A stretch of 52,895 nt of DNA, from the NCBI GenBank assembly GCA_009840525.1, contig VXNP01000047.1, forward strand, positions 1 to 52,895. Reading direction: 5' to 3'. A model generated the notes under the pieces. It searched no databases. It was not told where the DNA came from and worked only from the letters and a program-made list of their open reading frames with translations. Made by a program: the position numbers and the translations under genes. The stretch's first letter is position 1. Each line of letters opens with the position of its first letter. This document shows positions 5,497 through 14,413 of this stretch, piece after piece. Source of the DNA: Gammaproteobacteria bacterium. Its GTDB lineage: Bacteria > Gemmatimonadota > Gemmatimonadetes > Longimicrobiales > Gaopeijiaceae.

Positions 5497-8316
5497 TCAC
5501 AGGTTCAGCCAGTAGTTCACCTTGATCAGGAAGATGTTGTCCGGGCGGATGCGCACGAGTTCGCCGGCGTCGTAGCGGAAATCGAAGTCGCCGATGCCGT
5601 CGGACGCGAGCGGGTCCCAGGCGTCCCGCAGCGCGCGGTGGTAGCGGCGCTGCTGCCACACCAGGAACAGCGTTGACCCGGGGCTCCACTCCCAGCGCAG
5701 CACCGCGTTGCCGCGCAGGCTGCGCACGTTGAAGTCCCGGTCGCGGATGGTGATCTCGGGGGCCGCGCCGGTGCCGTCGGGATCGATCAGGAAACTGCCG
5801 CTTTCCAGCCGGTACATCGTGCCGGCGTCTCCGCCGTAGCGCAGGAAGTCGAAGGTCCCCGGGGTTCGGAACTCCTTCAGGCCTCCGTAATCTCCGCTGG
5901 AGATGAGCGGCTGGGCGTAGACCTGGAGCGTCAGCGTGGGCGAGAAGGTGACGTTCAGCCGGGTGTCGAGCGACAGCGTGGTCTGGTCGATGGGCGCGAA
6001 GATGTAGCGTCGGCCGAAGGTGGCCGTGGCCAGCGGGTCGTCGCGCGAGGTCACGTACTGGGCCTCGGCGTAGGCGCGCGTGAGCCTGGGGCCGAGATGC
6101 AGCTCCAGCTTCTCACCCGACTTGTAGGTGACGTTCAGCGATCCGGTGTGGCTCCAGGATCCGGCCTCGTCGAAGGCCCAGTTGTAGCTGGCCCGTCCGC
6201 TCACGGGCTGCCGGGAATCGGAGGAGAGGTTCGCGTTGCCGGCGTAGTATTGAGGATCGCGGGCGAGTGGGCCGCCCCGCGTGAGGCGGTCGTTGTCGGT
6301 CGGAGCCCGGATGACCCCGCGCACCGAGCCGCCCCAGTAGTTCAGCCACTGCCAGTTCAGGTTGGCGTTGAACTCCGAGTGCAGACGGTCGCCGGCCGTG
6401 TTCCACTTGCCGTCCGGGCCGCCGGACACCGACCAGTTGCGCAGCCAGGTCCCCGGGCGGGGCTGGCGCCAGGTGAGGTGGGTGTCGAGCATGATGCGGT
6501 CGGCCTCGGTCTGGAACCCGATGTCGTTGACCTCGTAACCCGGGCTGATGCTCGCCATGGCGATGCGCGCCGTGAACGACCCCGACTGCTTGTTCACGTC
6601 GAACATGGCGTAGTGGCCGCCCAGCGAGGTGGCGTCGGGGTCGAGCACGCGGTTGTCGTCGGGGCGCTGAAAGTACCGGGCCGAGGAATGCTGTGTGCGC
6701 AGGATGGCCGCCTCGCTGCCGGAGACGAGGCTGCGAGAGAAAGCCCCGTTGATGCGCCAGGAGCGGTCGTCCCACTCGTGGATGAAGTCCAACCCCGCGA
6801 CGTAAGCCGAGGAGTGCAGGCGGCTGCCCAGGATGCTGCCCGAGAGGTTGCGGTTGACGGCGGTGGCCATGGCGCCCAACTGGGTGAGGCCGTCCCGGAG
6901 GTCGCGCCGCAGCCTTCCCGCCAGGTAGTTGGTGGCGGGTTCGAGTTCGGCTTCGCCGCGGATCCCGCCGGCGTCCACGTAGGGGGCCATCTCGCGCCCG
7001 GTCACGGCCTCCAGCAGCCCGACCGACCAGCCGTCCCCCACCTTTCCGGTGATCTTGGCGGCCCCGACGATGGTGGTCGCGGTGGGTGCGTCCGAGAAGA
7101 CCGCATCCGACGCCATCGGCCCCTGCGGCCGTCGACCGATGCGGCGCGAGTACATGACCGTCGGGGGACGCCCGGTACTGCCCCCGGGTCCGCCGCGCGC
7201 GAACTGGAAGATCTCCCCGCCCTCCACGAAGAAGGGACGGCGCTCATCGAAGCGGGTCTCGAAGGCCGTGAGGTTGATCACCGCCGGGTCCACCTCGACT
7301 TGGCCGAAGTCGGGGTTGACGGAGGCATCGAGGGTGAGGTTGGAGCCCAGCCGGTACTTGAGGTCGGCGCCCGCGCGTCCGAAGTAGTCGGAGCCCGAGC
7401 GGAACGGGTTGGTGAAGGTCACGTCGGCCGGCGCCGTCCGGCGAATGTACTCCGCGCTCAGCCCGGCGTAGGGGAGGATCTCCAGCCTGCGTCCAGAAGC
7501 GACTCCCTCGATTCCGGCGAGGTGCCCGAATCGCGCCACGCCGCCGGGTTCCAGCTTTGGCGTGAAGGAGAAGACAGCGCGCTCCTGGTTGCGGTTGATG
7601 GTGCGCTCGATCTGGAGACCCCACAGCTGATCGTCGGATGTACTGAACCGCAGCTGGCTGAAAGGGATGCGCATCTCCACGAACCAGCCCTCGTCCGTGG
7701 CCGAGGTGGCGACGTCCCAGACCGGGTCCCAGGAGCTGTCTCCGCGGCCGTCCCCTCTGCCTCCCCCGAAGATGCCGGAGCCGCCGCTCAGGACTTCGTC
7801 GCGCTTCATCCCCGAGGGGTTGGTTGAGAAGCGATAGGCGGTACGGTGATCGTGGTAACTGTCGACGGTCAGGGTGAAGAAGTCCGAATCGGGCACGCCG
7901 GCGTCCCGGCGGGCCAGCCGCGTGGTAACCGGGGCCGAGTCCAGCAGCCGCGCGCCCACATAGAGCGCATTGTCGTCGTACAGGAATCGGACTTCGGTGC
8001 GTTCGCTGACGGGAAAGCCCTCGTCCGGGTCCATCTGGGTGAACTCCGTCACCGGCGCGGCATCGCTCCAGGGCGCCTCCTCCAGCCGGCCATCGATCTG
8101 GATGTCGGTGGGCGTTCGGAGGGCGCGCGCCTCGGGGGCCGAGGCGTGGGGCACGACCGCAAGCGCGGGGACGCCGCCGCCGTCGTTCTGCTGCGCGGCC
8201 AGAGACACGGGGACGGGTAGAGGATTGAGGGAGGCGACCAGCAGGAGTGCAGCCATCGACCCGGCCGGACGCACGGCACCCGGCGTGCGCAGACCCGACC
8301 GGCTCGAGCGGTTCAC
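5497..8316 (-). CDS. DUF5916 outer-membrane beta-barrel protein with CBM9-like domain
   Basis: About 939 residues. An Arg-rich start and hydrophobic core (ending VSLAAQQ) give a signal peptide of about 42 residues. A CBM9-like domain follows (IQIDGRLEEAPW, VRFLYDDNALYVGARLLD). The rest, from about residue 290, is the DUF5916 barrel, with DASVNPDFGQVEVDPAVIN, FDERRPFFVEG and many alternating aromatic strands. It ends in a hydrophobic strand closing with Leu-Asn-Leu; a terminal Phe, the common barrel signal, is absent. It should sit in the outer membrane; the substrate is unknown. The GTG at 8316 overlaps the upstream stop (GTGA), with another GTG in frame at 8319. The ATG at 8256 would truncate the signal peptide. 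The open frame continues much further upstream but belongs to the overlapping gene. Confidence 0.82.
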   Translation of the reverse strand: MNRSSRSGLRTPGAVRPAGSMAALLLVASLNPLPVPVSLAAQQNDGGGVPALAVVPHASAPEARALRTPTDIQIDGRLEEAPWSDAAPVTEFTQMDPDEGFPVSERTEVRFLYDDNALYVGARLLDSAPVTTRLARRDAGVPDSDFFTLTVDSYHDHRTAYRFSTNPSGMKRDEVLSGGSGIFGGGRGDGRGDSSWDPVWDVATSATDEGWFVEMRIPFSQLRFSTSDDQLWGLQIERTINRNQERAVFSFTPKLEPGGVARFGHLAGIEGVASGRRLEILPYAGLSAEYIRRTAPADVTFTNPFRSGSDYFGRAGADLKYRLGSNLTLDASVNPDFGQVEVDPAVINLTAFETRFDERRPFFVEGGEIFQFARGGPGGSTGRPPTVMYSRRIGRRPQGPMASDAVFSDAPTATTIVGAAKITGKVGDGWSVGLLEAVTGREMAPYVDAGGIRGEAELEPATNYLAGRLRRDLRDGLTQLGAMATAVNRNLSGSILGSRLHSSAYVAGLDFIHEWDDRSWRINGAFSRSLVSGSEAAILRTQHSSARYFQRPDDNRVLDPDATSLGGHYAMFDVNKQSGSFTARIAMASISPGYEVNDIGFQTEADRIMLDTHLTWRQPRPGTWLRNWSVSGGPDGKWNTAGDRLHSEFNANLNWQWLNYWGGSVRGVIRAPTDNDRLTRGGPLARDPQYYAGNANLSSDSRQPVSGRASYNWAFDEAGSWSHTGSLNVTYKSGEKLELHLGPRLTRAYAEAQYVTSRDDPLATATFGRRYIFAPIDQTTLSLDTRLNVTFSPTLTLQVYAQPLISSGDYGGLKEFRTPGTFDFLRYGGDAGTMYRLESGSFLIDPDGTGAAPEITIRDRDFNVRSLRGNAVLRWEWSPGSTLFLVWQQRRYHRALRDAWDPLASDGIGDFDFRYDAGELVRIRPDNIFLIKVNYWLNL

Positions 8317-9908
8317 CACCTCTGAGGGCGCCTCGGCCTCGCTGGACGCCGCGGCTTCACCTGACGTCGCGGAGGGGAGAGAGTCTCGATGCCGGCGAGC
8401 TCGAGGTCGTCCAGATAGCGCACCGACTCGGGGGCGGACACGGACTTGCGCAGCTCGCGGTCGAAGTTGGCCATTGCCCTGGCCGACTCTTCCTCCGGGG
8501 TATCCCCGCTCGAATAGACCACGCGTCCGACCGAACGCTTGTCCAGACGGAGCGCGGACCGCACCTCCTCTCCCCCGAGGAGAGACGATCGAATCGAGGG
8601 GAAGCGGTAGACGATCTGGCCGGAGTCGGCGGGCTCCACCTCGGCGTCGAACTCGGCGGCGATGCCCTGGAGCTGCTTGCGCACGTCGGCCGCACCGATG
8701 TTCGGGTCGACAAGCGCGATGCGCACATCGTCCGTGGCGCGCTCCGCCGAGAGAGGCGCTGCGCCCCCGAGGCTCTGCCGGAAGACCATCCCCAGCAGCA
8801 CCTTGCGCACGTTGCGCAGGCGTCGGCGGGCGTTCTCGACCCGGTGCCCCACCCATCTGCCGAGCGGCACCGAGAAGAAGAGCGTGCTGAAGACCGCGGG
8901 GACCCAGATCAGGCCGATCTCGGCCCCCAGTCCCCCCAGACCCAGCGTGGGAAAGATCAACACCGGGGCGGAGAGCGCCGCCAGCAGGTTGAACCCGTTC
9001 AGAGAACCGATGAGCACGTTGGTTCCGGTCTTGTTGCCGGTGAACTCGGCGCCCTTCTCCAGGCGCTGCCACGCCGGCACGGGCTCGCGCGCCTTCACCT
9101 TGCCGTGGGCGCTCACCAGCAGTTCGCCGAAGCTGTAGACCAGTTCGCCGCCCCGGGAGACGTGCACATCACCCGCGTAGGCTCCCATCAGCCGACCCAT
9201 CTCCTCCTCCGCCTCGGGGACCGTCAGCCCGGTGTGGCGTACGAGCTCGGGTACGGTGAGCGTCCCCTTGCGCGCCCGGATGAGGCGGATGACGCCGCGG
9301 TCGCGGTCGCGCAGGCTGGGGCGCGGCCGGTCGGGACCGAAGACGAAGGCGAACACCTTCTTGTAGAAAGGCACCTTCTTGCCGCTGCGGTGCTCGAAGC
9401 GGTTGCCGTAATACGGCTGGCCGAGGCGCCAGTCCGGGGCCCAGATCCAGAAAAGGAACGGGAAGTTGAAGCCTCCGCCGCGCCGTCCACCGCCCAGGAT
9501 GGAGCCGCCATTGCGGTCGTTGCCGCGCGAGGCGGCGATCAGGGCCGCGATCAGCAGGGTCACGAAGACGACGAAATAGACCACCAGCATGACCACGATC
9601 CAGATCTTGAAAGCGGTCTTGAGCACGCGCGCCGCCGCCGTGCGGAAGCGAGTCCAGAAGGGCGTGTGGTCGCGTCGCAGCAGGCGGCGCTGGAAGGCGT
9701 ACACGATGTCGCCCTCTTCCCCGACCTCCACATGCCCCTGGTAGGTTTCCAGCAGCCCCTTGAGGCCGGACTCGGCGTCCGCCTGCGCGAGGCCGGTGGC
9801 TGCCATGACGTCGCCGACGGTGGCGCGGCCGCCGAGGCCGCGGAGGGTGCGGCGAAGAGGGTCGGCGATCGGGGTGTCGAGACCGGTGGCCGGAAGTGCG
9901 GTCGCCAT
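8313..9908 (-). CDS. Membrane protein with two winged-helix-like modules
   Basis: A 531-residue protein I cannot place in a named family. It has two similar short modules: residues ~25-75 (VGDVMAATGLAQADAESGLK, then a GDIVYAF strand) and ~225-280 (TVPELVRHTGLTVPEAEEEM, then a GELVYSF strand). Each looks like a helix-turn-helix with a beta wing. Between and after them are hydrophobic segments: one long one at ~105-130, a Phe/Trp-rich FPFLFWIWAP stretch, and a pair around 320-360. A third, weaker DVRKQLQGIAAEF plus GQIVYRF module is near residue 430. The C-terminus is Arg/Pro-rich. It is translationally coupled to the DUF5916 gene (GTGA). The ATG at 9908 was chosen to begin at the first module. 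Confidence 0.7.
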   Translation of the reverse strand: MATALPATGLDTPIADPLRRTLRGLGGRATVGDVMAATGLAQADAESGLKGLLETYQGHVEVGEEGDIVYAFQRRLLRRDHTPFWTRFRTAAARVLKTAFKIWIVVMLVVYFVVFVTLLIAALIAASRGNDRNGGSILGGGRRGGGFNFPFLFWIWAPDWRLGQPYYGNRFEHRSGKKVPFYKKVFAFVFGPDRPRPSLRDRDRGVIRLIRARKGTLTVPELVRHTGLTVPEAEEEMGRLMGAYAGDVHVSRGGELVYSFGELLVSAHGKVKAREPVPAWQRLEKGAEFTGNKTGTNVLIGSLNGFNLLAALSAPVLIFPTLGLGGLGAEIGLIWVPAVFSTLFFSVPLGRWVGHRVENARRRLRNVRKVLLGMVFRQSLGGAAPLSAERATDDVRIALVDPNIGAADVRKQLQGIAAEFDAEVEPADSGQIVYRFPSIRSSLLGGEEVRSALRLDKRSVGRVVYSSGDTPEEESARAMANFDRELRKSVSAPESVRYLDDLELAGIETLSPPRRQVKPRRPARPRRPQRW

Positions 9909-9964
9909 CGTGTCGCGTCCGGGGTTTGGGGGATCGTGGATCGCGGTACCAGCGCGCGCGATTC

Positions 9965-9992
9965 TTGTCAACGGGGCTACGTACTCTAATCT
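9965..9992 (+). promoter_or_regulatory. Sigma-70-like promoter for the HEAT/cyclophilin gene
   Basis: TTGTCA (9965-9970) and TAATCT (9987-9992) are separated by 16 bases, in the 197-base gap between divergent genes. Transcription would start near 10000, about 100 bases before the predicted ATG. No clear partner promoter for the minus-strand gene was recognised. Confidence 0.45.
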
Positions 9993-10105
9993 ATTCCGTG
10001 TTTCGCCACAGGCGAACGCGCCACGGCGATGCAGGGTATCCGGCCGGGGCGGCGGGCCGGGCGACAGGCTTGACGGGAACGAAACGCGAGGAAGGGCTGG
10101 ACGGG

Positions 10106-12262
10106 ATGATCGATGGACTGTGGTGCTTCGGGTCGGCCTGGCGCTCAGGTCGCAGACGATTCCTGATCTGCGCGGTCACCCTGGGCAGCGGTGTGGTTGC
10201 CGGGTGCGGCGGTGGGGGGGATGCGGGGGAGGTCCGGCTGCTCCCCGGGAGCGAGGAGATCCTGCACCGCGTCCTCGAGACCGAGGACTCCCGTTCACGG
10301 GACGACGCCGCGCATTTCACGTTCCTGGAGGGAATCTCCTGGCCCGACCCGGAGGTGCAGCGGATCACCGTGCGCGCGCTGGGGCGCCAGGAAAATCCTG
10401 CGGTTCTGGTGGACATCGGGTCCATGTTGGAGAGTTCCTACGCCGACATCAGGGTCGAGGCCATCAACGCCAGCGCGCAGGCAGTTGCCGGTAGTGATCC
10501 CCGCCGGGCGATCGCGGCGCTGATCAACTACCTGCCCCGCGAGAGGGATCCCGAGGTGCGCGGCGCGGTCCTGGAGGCGATGGGCCGGCTCTCGTACCGG
10601 AATGACGATGAGGTGCGGCAGGCCTACGACGTGCTGCTGGAGAATCTGGTCGACGGGCTCGCGGGAGGCGGAACCGCAGCCCTGCGGCCGGCGCCCCACC
10701 CCGTCATCCTTGGCGGGGCTCGCGCGCTGGAAAACCTGGTTCGCACGCAATCGCAGTTCGCGCCTCCCCCGTTCGGGTTGGCGGCACTCACGGAGTTGGC
10801 CGGCTACCGCGGGGCGGACGGCGAGGAGGGCGCGCAGGTGCGGCGGCTCGCCTTGGCGGGACTGGTGAGCGCGGGAAGACCCCCCGAAGACGTGATCGCG
10901 GCCGCGCTGGCCGACGAGGACGCGCAGGTGCGGCGGCTCGCCGTGCTCGCCATCGGGGAAGGCGCGCTCGATGAGGTGCGGGCACCGCTCGCGCAGGCGC
11001 TCGCCGACCCGAGTCATCTGGTGCGGGTAGAGGCCGTGAGAGCCCTGAGCGAACGGGTGGACGGCAGCCAGGCATGCGCGGAGCTGGTGGCGTTGCTGCA
11101 GGACCCGAGCGCGCACGTGGCCCTGGAGGCCATCGGCCGCCTCGCCGGTTGTCCGCCGGAGACCGCTCTGGCGCCCCTCGACGGACTGGCCCGGCGGGCC
11201 GATTCCGTGTCGGCCGGCGACTGGCACCGGGCGGCGCACAGCCTGGTGACGTTGGCCGTCGTCTCCCCCTTCGCCGCCAACCGCCGGCTGCCGGCATTCT
11301 CCGCTCATCCGGTCTGGCAGATGCGCATGTACGCCGCGCGCGCCGCGGCCCGCCTGGAACTCGTGCCCGCGCTCCTGGCGCTGGCCGGTGACGAGCACTG
11401 GAACGTGCGTGAGGCGGCCATCGCCGGGCTCGCGCCGCTGGTGGGCCACGACGCCGACTCGGTCTATCTCGACGCTCTGGGCGCGGGCGATCCGCAACTG
11501 GTGCTGACGGCGGCCCGGTCGCTGGCCGGAAGCCCGCATCCGGACGTGTTGCCGGCCGTCTTCGCCGCGCTGGAGCGCATGAGCGCCGATCGCAGGGAGA
11601 CCCACCGGGACGTGCGCCTGGAACTCCTGCAGAGGATACGGGAGCTGGGTTCCCTGGACGACCTCGACCGCGTGCAGCCCTACATGGAGGACTACGATCC
11701 GGTCGTTGCCCTGGTCGCCGAATACCTCCGCAACGATTGGACCGGGAGCGACCTTCGCTGGGCTCGTCCCTCGCCCCCGGAGCGCGCGCCGATGCCCACG
11801 TTCGAGGAGATGCGCGAGATGGCCGCTTCCCGGGCCGTGATCCGCATGGCCGGGGGCGGCGAGATCGTCCTCGAACTCCTCCCGTTCGAGTCGCCCGCCA
11901 ACACGGCGCGCTTCGTCCGCCTGGCGCGCGAAGGATACTTCGATGGTCTCACCTTCCACCGGGTGGTCCCCAACTTCGTCATCCAGGGGGGCAGCCCGGG
12001 GGCGAACGAGTACCACGGGGACGGGCCCTACACCCGAGACGAGCTGACCTTGCGTTCGCACGTGCGCGGCACCGTCGGCATCTCGACCCGGGGGCGCGAC
12101 ACCGGCGACGGCCAGATCTTCGTGAACCTGGTTGACAACCCCCGTCTCGACCACAACTACACCATCATCGCCCGGGTGGTGGAAGGGATGGAGGTGGTCG
12201 ACGGCGTCCTCGAAGGGGCCGTCATGGCAGAGGTGAGCGTTCTGGCACCGGCGCCCGAGTAG
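10106..12262 (+). CDS. HEAT-repeat lipoprotein with C-terminal cyclophilin PPIase
   Basis: A 718-residue fusion. A hydrophobic signal ends in VVAGC, so it is probably a lipoprotein. Residues ~40-560 form degenerate HEAT-type repeats of about 30 residues, such as EVRGAVLEAMGRL, QVRRLAVLAIGEGAL and HLVRVEAVRALSE. Residues ~575-715 form a cyclophilin-type peptidyl-prolyl isomerase: GEIVLELLPFESPANTARFV, GLTFHRVVPNFVIQGGSPG, then VGISTRGRDTGDGQIFVNL. The catalytic Arg (FHRVV), FVIQGG and GQIF motifs are kept, so it is likely active. The ATG at 10106 has an AGGAAGGG about 10 bases upstream. It probably assists folding of envelope proteins, with the HEAT array as client-binding scaffold. That role is inference. 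Confidence 0.87.
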   Translation: MIDGLWCFGSAWRSGRRRFLICAVTLGSGVVAGCGGGGDAGEVRLLPGSEEILHRVLETEDSRSRDDAAHFTFLEGISWPDPEVQRITVRALGRQENPAVLVDIGSMLESSYADIRVEAINASAQAVAGSDPRRAIAALINYLPRERDPEVRGAVLEAMGRLSYRNDDEVRQAYDVLLENLVDGLAGGGTAALRPAPHPVILGGARALENLVRTQSQFAPPPFGLAALTELAGYRGADGEEGAQVRRLALAGLVSAGRPPEDVIAAALADEDAQVRRLAVLAIGEGALDEVRAPLAQALADPSHLVRVEAVRALSERVDGSQACAELVALLQDPSAHVALEAIGRLAGCPPETALAPLDGLARRADSVSAGDWHRAAHSLVTLAVVSPFAANRRLPAFSAHPVWQMRMYAARAAARLELVPALLALAGDEHWNVREAAIAGLAPLVGHDADSVYLDALGAGDPQLVLTAARSLAGSPHPDVLPAVFAALERMSADRRETHRDVRLELLQRIRELGSLDDLDRVQPYMEDYDPVVALVAEYLRNDWTGSDLRWARPSPPERAPMPTFEEMREMAASRAVIRMAGGGEIVLELLPFESPANTARFVRLAREGYFDGLTFHRVVPNFVIQGGSPGANEYHGDGPYTRDELTLRSHVRGTVGISTRGRDTGDGQIFVNLVDNPRLDHNYTIIARVVEGMEVVDGVLEGAVMAEVSVLAPAPE
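10831..10942 (+). repeat. 22-base direct repeat inside the HEAT array
   Basis: The same 22-base string, beginning CGCGCAGGTGCGGCGG, occurs at 10831-10852 and 10921-10942. The copies are exactly 90 bases apart, or 30 codons, the length of one HEAT unit. Both copies encode AQVRRLA. This suggests a recent unit duplication or gene conversion inside the array. Confidence 0.7.
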
Positions 12263-12308
12263 GCTCCCGTCACCCAACCCCATCCTCCCCACCCGCGAGA
12301 CCAGCGTC

Positions 12309-13286
12309 ATGCCCCAGCGAAACATCCTCTACCTTTCCCGTGCCCACGTCGAGCAAGCAGGGGTTTCCATGGCGGAGATCATCGACGCGCTCGAGTTCAT
12401 GTTCCGGGAGAAGGCGGCGGGCCGGGTGGAGATGCCGCCCAAGCCGGGCATCCATCCGCGGCCGGACTCCTTCCTGCACGCGATGCCGGCCTACGTCGAG
12501 CGTCAGAATGCCGCCGGGATCAAGTGGATCTCGGCCTATCCGGGCAATCCCGAGCACGGACTGCCCTACATCACCGGACTGATTACGCTGAACGATCCGG
12601 AGACGGGGCTGCCGCTCGCGGTGATGGACGCGACCTGGATCACCGCCATGCGCACCGGGGCCGCATCGGCGCTGGCAGCCAGGTACCTCGCCCGTCCGGA
12701 TGCGGCAAGCGTCGGCATCGTCGCCTGCGGCGTGCAGGGACGCAGCAACCTCGAGGCCCTGTGCACCCTGTTCTCCGTGCAGCGGGTGCACGCGTACGAC
12801 ATCGACCGGAACGCCACGCACGCCTATGCCGAAGAGATGGGCGAGCGCATGGGCGTCGAGGTGCGGCCGGTGGGAGCCGTTGCTGAAGCGGTACGGGGGA
12901 TGGACATCGTCATCACCAGCGGCCCCATCCTGCTCGATCCCGACCCCGCCATCCCCCCCGGATGGCTCGCGCCCGGCGCCTTCGCCTGCCCCCTGGACTT
13001 CGACTCCTACTGGCAGGCGGACGCGTTTCGCGAGGCGGATCTGCTGACCACGGACGACAGCGCGCAGTTTGCCTACTACCGGAGCGGGAGCGGCTATTTC
13101 GGCGACACGCCGACGCCCCACGCCGAGCTGAGCGAGGTGATCGCGGGCAAGGTCGCGGGACGGCGGGCGGAGGGCGATCGCATCATCGCCATCCATCTGG
13201 GGCTGGCGCTCGAGGACATGGCCACGGCGAGACTCGTTTACGACCGGGCGCGCGCCGCCGGGATCGGCGTCGAGCTGGACATCTAG
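12309..13286 (+). CDS. Ornithine cyclodeaminase / mu-crystallin family protein
   Basis: A 325-residue NAD(P)-dependent protein of the ornithine cyclodeaminase/mu-crystallin family. Members deaminate or reduce amino and imino acids. Family features include MPPKPGIHP, the AAGIKWISAYPGN segment with the conserved lysine, and MDATWITAMRTGAASALAARYLA. A dinucleotide-binding turn is seen at VGIVACGVQGRSN, then YDIDRNAT. Length is normal. It is followed with no gap by a flavin split-barrel gene whose GTG comes right after the TAG, so the two are probably one transcript. The exact substrate cannot be read from the sequence: alanine dehydrogenase, ketimine reductase and true ornithine cyclodeaminase all occur in this family. 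Confidence 0.88.
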   Translation: MPQRNILYLSRAHVEQAGVSMAEIIDALEFMFREKAAGRVEMPPKPGIHPRPDSFLHAMPAYVERQNAAGIKWISAYPGNPEHGLPYITGLITLNDPETGLPLAVMDATWITAMRTGAASALAARYLARPDAASVGIVACGVQGRSNLEALCTLFSVQRVHAYDIDRNATHAYAEEMGERMGVEVRPVGAVAEAVRGMDIVITSGPILLDPDPAIPPGWLAPGAFACPLDFDSYWQADAFREADLLTTDDSAQFAYYRSGSGYFGDTPTPHAELSEVIAGKVAGRRAEGDRIIAIHLGLALEDMATARLVYDRARAAGIGVELDI

Positions 13287-13850
13287 GTGGCTGAACGGGG
13301 CAGGACCGAGATCCGCCGGCGCGACCGGGCCAGGGACGATGCCTGGACCCGGGACTTCATCCGGCAGGCACGCGTCGGGGTCCTGGCCATGACCCGCGGC
13401 GAGCAGCCTCTCGTGAACAGCAATCTGTTCGTGTACGATCCCGCCCGCCACGCCGTCTACATCCACACCGCGCGCACCGGGCTGACCCGCGACAGCCTGT
13501 CCCGTCGCGTACAGGTGTGTTTCTCGGCCTTCGAGATGGGGCGCCTGCTGCCGGCGGACGAGGCGCTTGAGTTCAGCGTCGAGTTCGCCAGCGTGACGGC
13601 GTTCGGGACCGGGAGCGTGGTGGAGGATCCCGCCGAGGCGCGCGAGGCGCTTCAGATGCTCCTCGACAAGTACGCGCCCGAGTTGCGGCCCGGCCGCGAC
13701 TACCGCGCAATCACGGAGGGCGAGTTGAAGCGCACCGCCGTGTACCGCGTCGACATCGAGGACTGGACCGGGAAGCTCAAGCTGGTGGAGGACGGGTTTC
13801 CCGGCGCCTTCCGCGTGCCTCCGCCCGAGATCTTTCCGCGGGCCCGCTGA
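13287..13850 (+). CDS. Pyridoxamine 5'-phosphate oxidase-like flavin split-barrel protein
   Basis: A 187-residue member of the FMN-binding split-barrel (PNPOx-like) family. The core has GVLAMTRGEQPLVNSNLFVY, a VYIHTARTGLTRDSL strand pair and VSFSAFE-like text (VQVCFSAFEM). Further on come FGTGSVVEDPAEAREALQMLLDKYAP and a closing YRVDIEDWTGK strand. Together these resemble the NimA/PdxH-like nitroreductase or heme-handling subgroup rather than true PdxH. It starts at a GTG directly after the cyclodeaminase-family stop. It converges on apt with 23 bases between stops. The flavin substrate is unknown. Confidence 0.8.
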   Translation: MAERGRTEIRRRDRARDDAWTRDFIRQARVGVLAMTRGEQPLVNSNLFVYDPARHAVYIHTARTGLTRDSLSRRVQVCFSAFEMGRLLPADEALEFSVEFASVTAFGTGSVVEDPAEAREALQMLLDKYAPELRPGRDYRAITEGELKRTAVYRVDIEDWTGKLKLVEDGFPGAFRVPPPEIFPRAR

Positions 13851-13873
13851 ATTGGAGCCTTAAGCGAGACGGC

Positions 13874-14413
13874 TCAGGGATCGGCGTCGAGAAACGTGCA
13901 AAGGGCGAAGACCTCGACGCCCATCGCCTCAAGGTGCTTGCGCCCGGGGAGTTCGGGCAGATCCACGACGAAGCCGGCGCCTGCAACCTCGCCTCCCATG
14001 CCGCGGATCAGCTCGATCGCCGCCGCCGCGCTCCCGCCGGTCGCGACCAGGTCGTCGATGAGCAGGACGCGCATTCCCGCACGGATCGACCCGGTCTGCA
14101 TCTCCAGGCGCCCGGTGCCGTACTCGAGCGCGTAGTCGACGCCCACCACCTCGCCGGGCAGCTTCCCGGCCTTCCGCACCGGCACGAATCCGACGCCGAG
14201 CCGCTGCGCCACCGGGACCCCGAAGATGAAGCCGCGCGCCTCGATGCCGGCCACCGCGTCCGGCGTTTCCGGGGCGAACCGCCGCGCCAGGGCCTCGGTG
14301 GCCTGCTCGAAGCCCTCGGCGTTCTCGACCAGTCCCATGACGTCGCGGAAGCGGATGCCGGGGGTGGGGAAGTCCGGGACCAGCCGGATGAGGGACTTGA
14401 TATGGTGTGTCAT
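13874..14413 (-). CDS. apt: Adenine phosphoribosyltransferase
   Basis: A 179-residue purine-salvage enzyme that converts adenine plus PRPP to AMP. Diagnostic features are IRLVPDFPTPGIRFRD at the N-terminus, AGIEARGFIFG, the flexible loop RKAGKLPG, and the PRPP-binding motif VLLIDDLVATGGSA. Length is normal. The ATG at 14413 overlaps the stop of the upstream methyltransferase gene (ATGA), so translation is coupled. An in-frame ATG at 14422 would add three residues and is less likely. Confidence 0.95.
   Translation of the reverse strand: MTHHIKSLIRLVPDFPTPGIRFRDVMGLVENAEGFEQATEALARRFAPETPDAVAGIEARGFIFGVPVAQRLGVGFVPVRKAGKLPGEVVGVDYALEYGTGRLEMQTGSIRAGMRVLLIDDLVATGGSAAAAIELIRGMGGEVAGAGFVVDLPELPGRKHLEAMGVEVFALCTFLDADP

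Noticed and set aside
8317-9072. An in-frame extension of the DUF5916 gene giving 1191 codons
   Set aside because: The extra part is Arg/Pro-rich and overlaps the coding strand of the winged-helix membrane gene. A signal peptide begins at about 8316.
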